Below, in pieces: positions 6,611-8,303 of a stretch of 8,303 nucleotides of DNA (the first letter of the stretch is position 1; each line of letters begins with the position of its first letter). Under the pieces are notes generated by a model. The model was not told the DNA's origin, made no database searches, and saw only the letters and a list, made by a program, of their open reading frames with translations. Source of the stretch: Bacteroidia bacterium (lineage in GTDB: Bacteria > Bacteroidota > Bacteroidia > Flavobacteriales > NORP286). The position numbers and the translations under genes are program-made. The stretch lies in assembly GCA_016763665.1 (NCBI GenBank), contig JAESTI010000014.1:1-8303 (forward strand), in the 5' to 3' direction.

Positions 6611-7672
6611 ATGCAGCAATCTATTCTTCAATATTTAAGATGTCCTGTCTCACAAGAACCTTTAGAACTTAAAGTCTTTGAGGAAAAAGAACGCACGTAT
6701 AACGATGAAATCGTAAAGGAAATTATTGCAGGATTATTAACCTCTCCCAATGGTTATATCTATCCAATCGTAAATGGAGTTCCACGTATGCAAATGGAGT
6801 CATTTTTGGAATTTGAAGACTTCATTAAAAAATATCATGATAATTATAATGATGTAAAATCCGATTTACAGAAAAGGTTTGGATTTATCATCAAACAAGG
6901 AGTAAAGAAGCATAGAAAGGTAAAAAAGAGCTTTGGAATGGAATGGAGTATATTTGATTACGACAAAGACAAGACATGGATATTTGGAAGAGATGAAAGA
7001 AAGGAAAGGTTCTTAAAGGAAATTAATGCCAATGCTGAAGATCTGAACGGCAAATTCAGCATAGATGTAGGATGTGGAAATGGCGTGCTTACTTCAGCTA
7101 TTTCTGAATTTGGATTAACTTCTTTTGGAATTGACGTTTCCGATAGTATTGAAAGAGCATACGAAAACAACACCAAGCCGAATGTACATTACATACAAGC
7201 CGACCTACAAAACTTGCCGTTTCAAACACAATTTTTTGATCTCATATATTCCTCCGGAGTAATTCATCATACCAACAATACCGAACTTTCCTTTTCATGC
7301 ATAGCAGAATTTATTAAGCCTGCCGGAAAACTATACGTTTGGCTTTACCATCCAATTGATAATCTTAAACATCATGCACTAAATCGATTGAGAAGTTTTA
7401 CTAACAAATTGCCTTTGAAAATTCAATACCTACTCTACTTGATATTCCTGGTACCTCAAGCACTATTTAAAGCAAGGTTAAAAGGCATAAAACGAACCTG
7501 GCGAGAACAATTAATCAATTTCTTTGACGTATTATCACCTGAATTTCGCTTTGAGCACACCATTGAAGAAGTAGAAACCTGGTATTTGAAAAGAGAATTC
7601 ACCAAACCTGAAGTAACTATCAATGAATATTATGGGTTTGGGTTGTATGGTACTAAGTGTTCAAAGAGTTAA
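6611..7672 (+). CDS. Class I SAM-dependent methyltransferase with degenerate Trm112-like N-terminal domain
   Basis: This 353-residue protein starts with a roughly 60-residue segment patterned like Trm112p/UPF0434 zinc ribbons (LRCPVSQEPLEL, then GYIYPIVNGVPRM at 48-60). Only one of the usual four cysteines remains (C11), so it probably does not bind zinc. The Rossmann methyltransferase core follows: motif I IDVGCGNG (151-158) for SAM, the GIDVS strand, QADLQNLPF, and FDLIYSSGVIHH (209-220). A hydrophobic segment around residues 270-292 (LPLKIQYLLYLIFLVPQ) may let it associate with the membrane. The C-terminus ends in YYGFGLYGTK. Proteins of this form are frequent in O-antigen and exopolysaccharide clusters, where they are expected to methylate sugars or lipid-linked glycans; the substrate cannot be told from sequence. 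The ATG at 6611 is 19 bases after a good -7 box and puts the Trm112-like segment at the very N-terminus, as expected. It is transcribed divergently from the amidotransferase-deacetylase operon. Confidence 0.88.
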   Translation: MQQSILQYLRCPVSQEPLELKVFEEKERTYNDEIVKEIIAGLLTSPNGYIYPIVNGVPRMQMESFLEFEDFIKKYHDNYNDVKSDLQKRFGFIIKQGVKKHRKVKKSFGMEWSIFDYDKDKTWIFGRDERKERFLKEINANAEDLNGKFSIDVGCGNGVLTSAISEFGLTSFGIDVSDSIERAYENNTKPNVHYIQADLQNLPFQTQFFDLIYSSGVIHHTNNTELSFSCIAEFIKPAGKLYVWLYHPIDNLKHHALNRLRSFTNKLPLKIQYLLYLIFLVPQALFKARLKGIKRTWREQLINFFDVLSPEFRFEHTIEEVETWYLKREFTKPEVTINEYYGFGLYGTKCSKS

Positions 7673-7721
7673 ATTTAATTTACGTCTAAAGTAATTTAAC
7701 CGTCATCAACTAGTAGTGTAT

Positions 7722-7791
7722 GTCAGTCTGAGTTCATCGAAGACTAACTAACAATAAACCCTGATGTATACTTCGATAAACTCAGTATGAC
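7722..7791. repeat. Long imperfect inverted repeat, REP/BIME-like
   Basis: Arms of 21 bases at 7722-7742 and 7771-7791 are reverse complements at 18 of 21 positions, with a 28-base spacer. The shared core is CTGAGTT, then C or T, then ATCGAAG. It is much more structured than the AT-rich surroundings and ends next to a (TA)6 tract (7795-7806). The core resembles a family of dispersed intergenic repeats that I believe is widespread in Bacteroidota genomes (CTGAG...TCGAAG), probably mobilised or maintained by a REP-associated transposase elsewhere. Its position after the methyltransferase could also let it act as an mRNA 3'-end hairpin, but no U-tract is present. The 179-base gap 7673-7851 holds nothing else convincing. 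Confidence 0.6.
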
Positions 7792-7851
7792 TGTTATATA
7801 TATATAAGCTACAACTCTTCCAACAAAATATCCTATATTTATTCCAGTTTC

Positions 7852-8303
7852 ATGCCTAATTTTATTCCTTTGAGTACTTCCAAAGAAAAATATAGAGATT
7901 TTTGCAAGTCGGAAAAATCCATTCCTCTTTTTTCACAAGATTGGTGGTTAGATACTACCGTAAGTGATAATAATTGGGATGTATCGCTGATTGAAAAGGG
8001 AGGTGAGATCACTGCATCATTTCCTTACGTAAAGTCTAAGAGGCTGATATTCAGTCTGCTCAGCATGCCCAAACTGACTCCTTACCTGGGCATTTGGATG
8101 CGATATCCTCCGGATCAAAAATATACTAGTAGACTTAGTCATGAAAAGGAAATTACCAACGAATTAATTACACAACTTCCAAAATGTGATCATTTCGCCC
8201 AACGCTTTCATCCATCCTTCAGTAATTGGCTTCCATTTTACTGGCATTCTTATGAACAAGTAACCAGGTACACCTATTTGCTTGATGACCTGTCAAATTT
8301 AGA
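7852..8303 (+). CDS. FemAB-like GNAT-family acyltransferase, 5' part only
   Basis: The frame is open from the ATG at 7852 to the window end (150 complete codons) and continues beyond it. The visible part matches the N-terminal half of FemAB/BioF2-like GNAT proteins found in exopolysaccharide clusters: PLFSQDWWLD (residues 25-34), a WDV strand, a basic AS-PY-K segment, LTPYLGIW, then LPKCDHFAQRF and LPFYWHSYEQVTRYTYLLDDLS near the edge. Relatives use acyl-CoA or aminoacyl donors to acylate sugars or peptides, though most members of this subgroup have no tested activity. The catalytic C-terminal GNAT fold lies outside the window, so an intact active site cannot be confirmed. A near -7 sequence, TATATTTA (7834-7841), lies 10 bases before the start. 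The gene probably belongs to the same glycan-modification locus as the upstream methyltransferase. Confidence 0.85.
   Translation, partial: MPNFIPLSTSKEKYRDFCKSEKSIPLFSQDWWLDTTVSDNNWDVSLIEKGGEITASFPYVKSKRLIFSLLSMPKLTPYLGIWMRYPPDQKYTSRLSHEKEITNELITQLPKCDHFAQRFHPSFSNWLPFYWHSYEQVTRYTYLLDDLSNL

Noticed and set aside
6958..7176. Reverse frame of 72 codons inside the methyltransferase.
   Set aside because: Antisense to the SAM-binding motif region of a clear gene.
7668..7700. Inverted repeat GTTAAATT/AATTTAAC overlapping the methyltransferase stop codon, considered as a terminator.
   Set aside because: The arms are almost entirely A/T with a 17-base loop and no following U-tract; such pairs arise readily in this composition.
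7795..7806. (TA)6 dinucleotide tract considered as a contingency locus.
   Set aside because: It is short, lies more than 40 bases before the next start and has no paired promoter elements around it.
1..8303. tRNA or rRNA genes, CRISPR arrays, insertion sequences and transposase genes.
   Set aside because: None was visible on either strand; the space between the coding regions is short and accounted for.

Overview
The window looks like a chromosomal segment from a member of the Bacteroidota, most likely a marine or soil Cytophagales-type organism. This rests on the AT-rich sequence, starts without clear Shine-Dalgarno sites, promoter-like TAnnTTTG -7 boxes, and protein families typical of that phylum (the DUF7033-type polysaccharide deacetylase and the FemAB-like GNAT of exopolysaccharide clusters). 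The phylum is an inference from these traits; there is no rRNA or other marker gene here.

Layout, left to right. Positions 1-117 hold a C/G-block hairpin repeat. A forward gene (118-1239) encodes an uncharacterised cytoplasmic protein that is probably a beta-propeller. It ends three bases from the end of a convergent set of four reverse-strand genes. In transcription order (right to left) these are: a 1094-residue fusion of a glutamine-dependent asparagine-synthetase-like amidotransferase with a polysaccharide-deacetylase-like protein (6433-3149), a PAPS-type sulfotransferase (3145-2273, three bases after the previous stop), a PIG-L/LmbE zinc deacetylase (2183-1551) and a small cysteine-containing lipoprotein (1503-1243). 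A 177-base divergent region (6434-6610) carries two oppositely directed -7 boxes, and an 8-bp-arm inverted repeat brackets one of them exactly. To its right run a forward SAM-dependent methyltransferase (6611-7672), a REP-like long inverted repeat (7722-7791), and the 5' part of a FemAB/GNAT-type acyltransferase (7852 to the window end).

Taken together, the enzymes look like the modification half of a surface or extracellular glycan locus: carboxyl amidation (AsnB-like), N-deacetylation (two unrelated folds), O-sulfation, methylation and acylation. No glycosyltransferase, polymerase or flippase lies inside the window, so the backbone genes would have to be outside it. The glycan role is inferred from families and neighbourhood, not shown.

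The strongest points for a second look are the AsnB-deacetylase fusion, the inverted repeat bracketing its promoter, and leaders made of degenerate 7-base repeats placed against the start codons of two genes of the reverse-strand operon.
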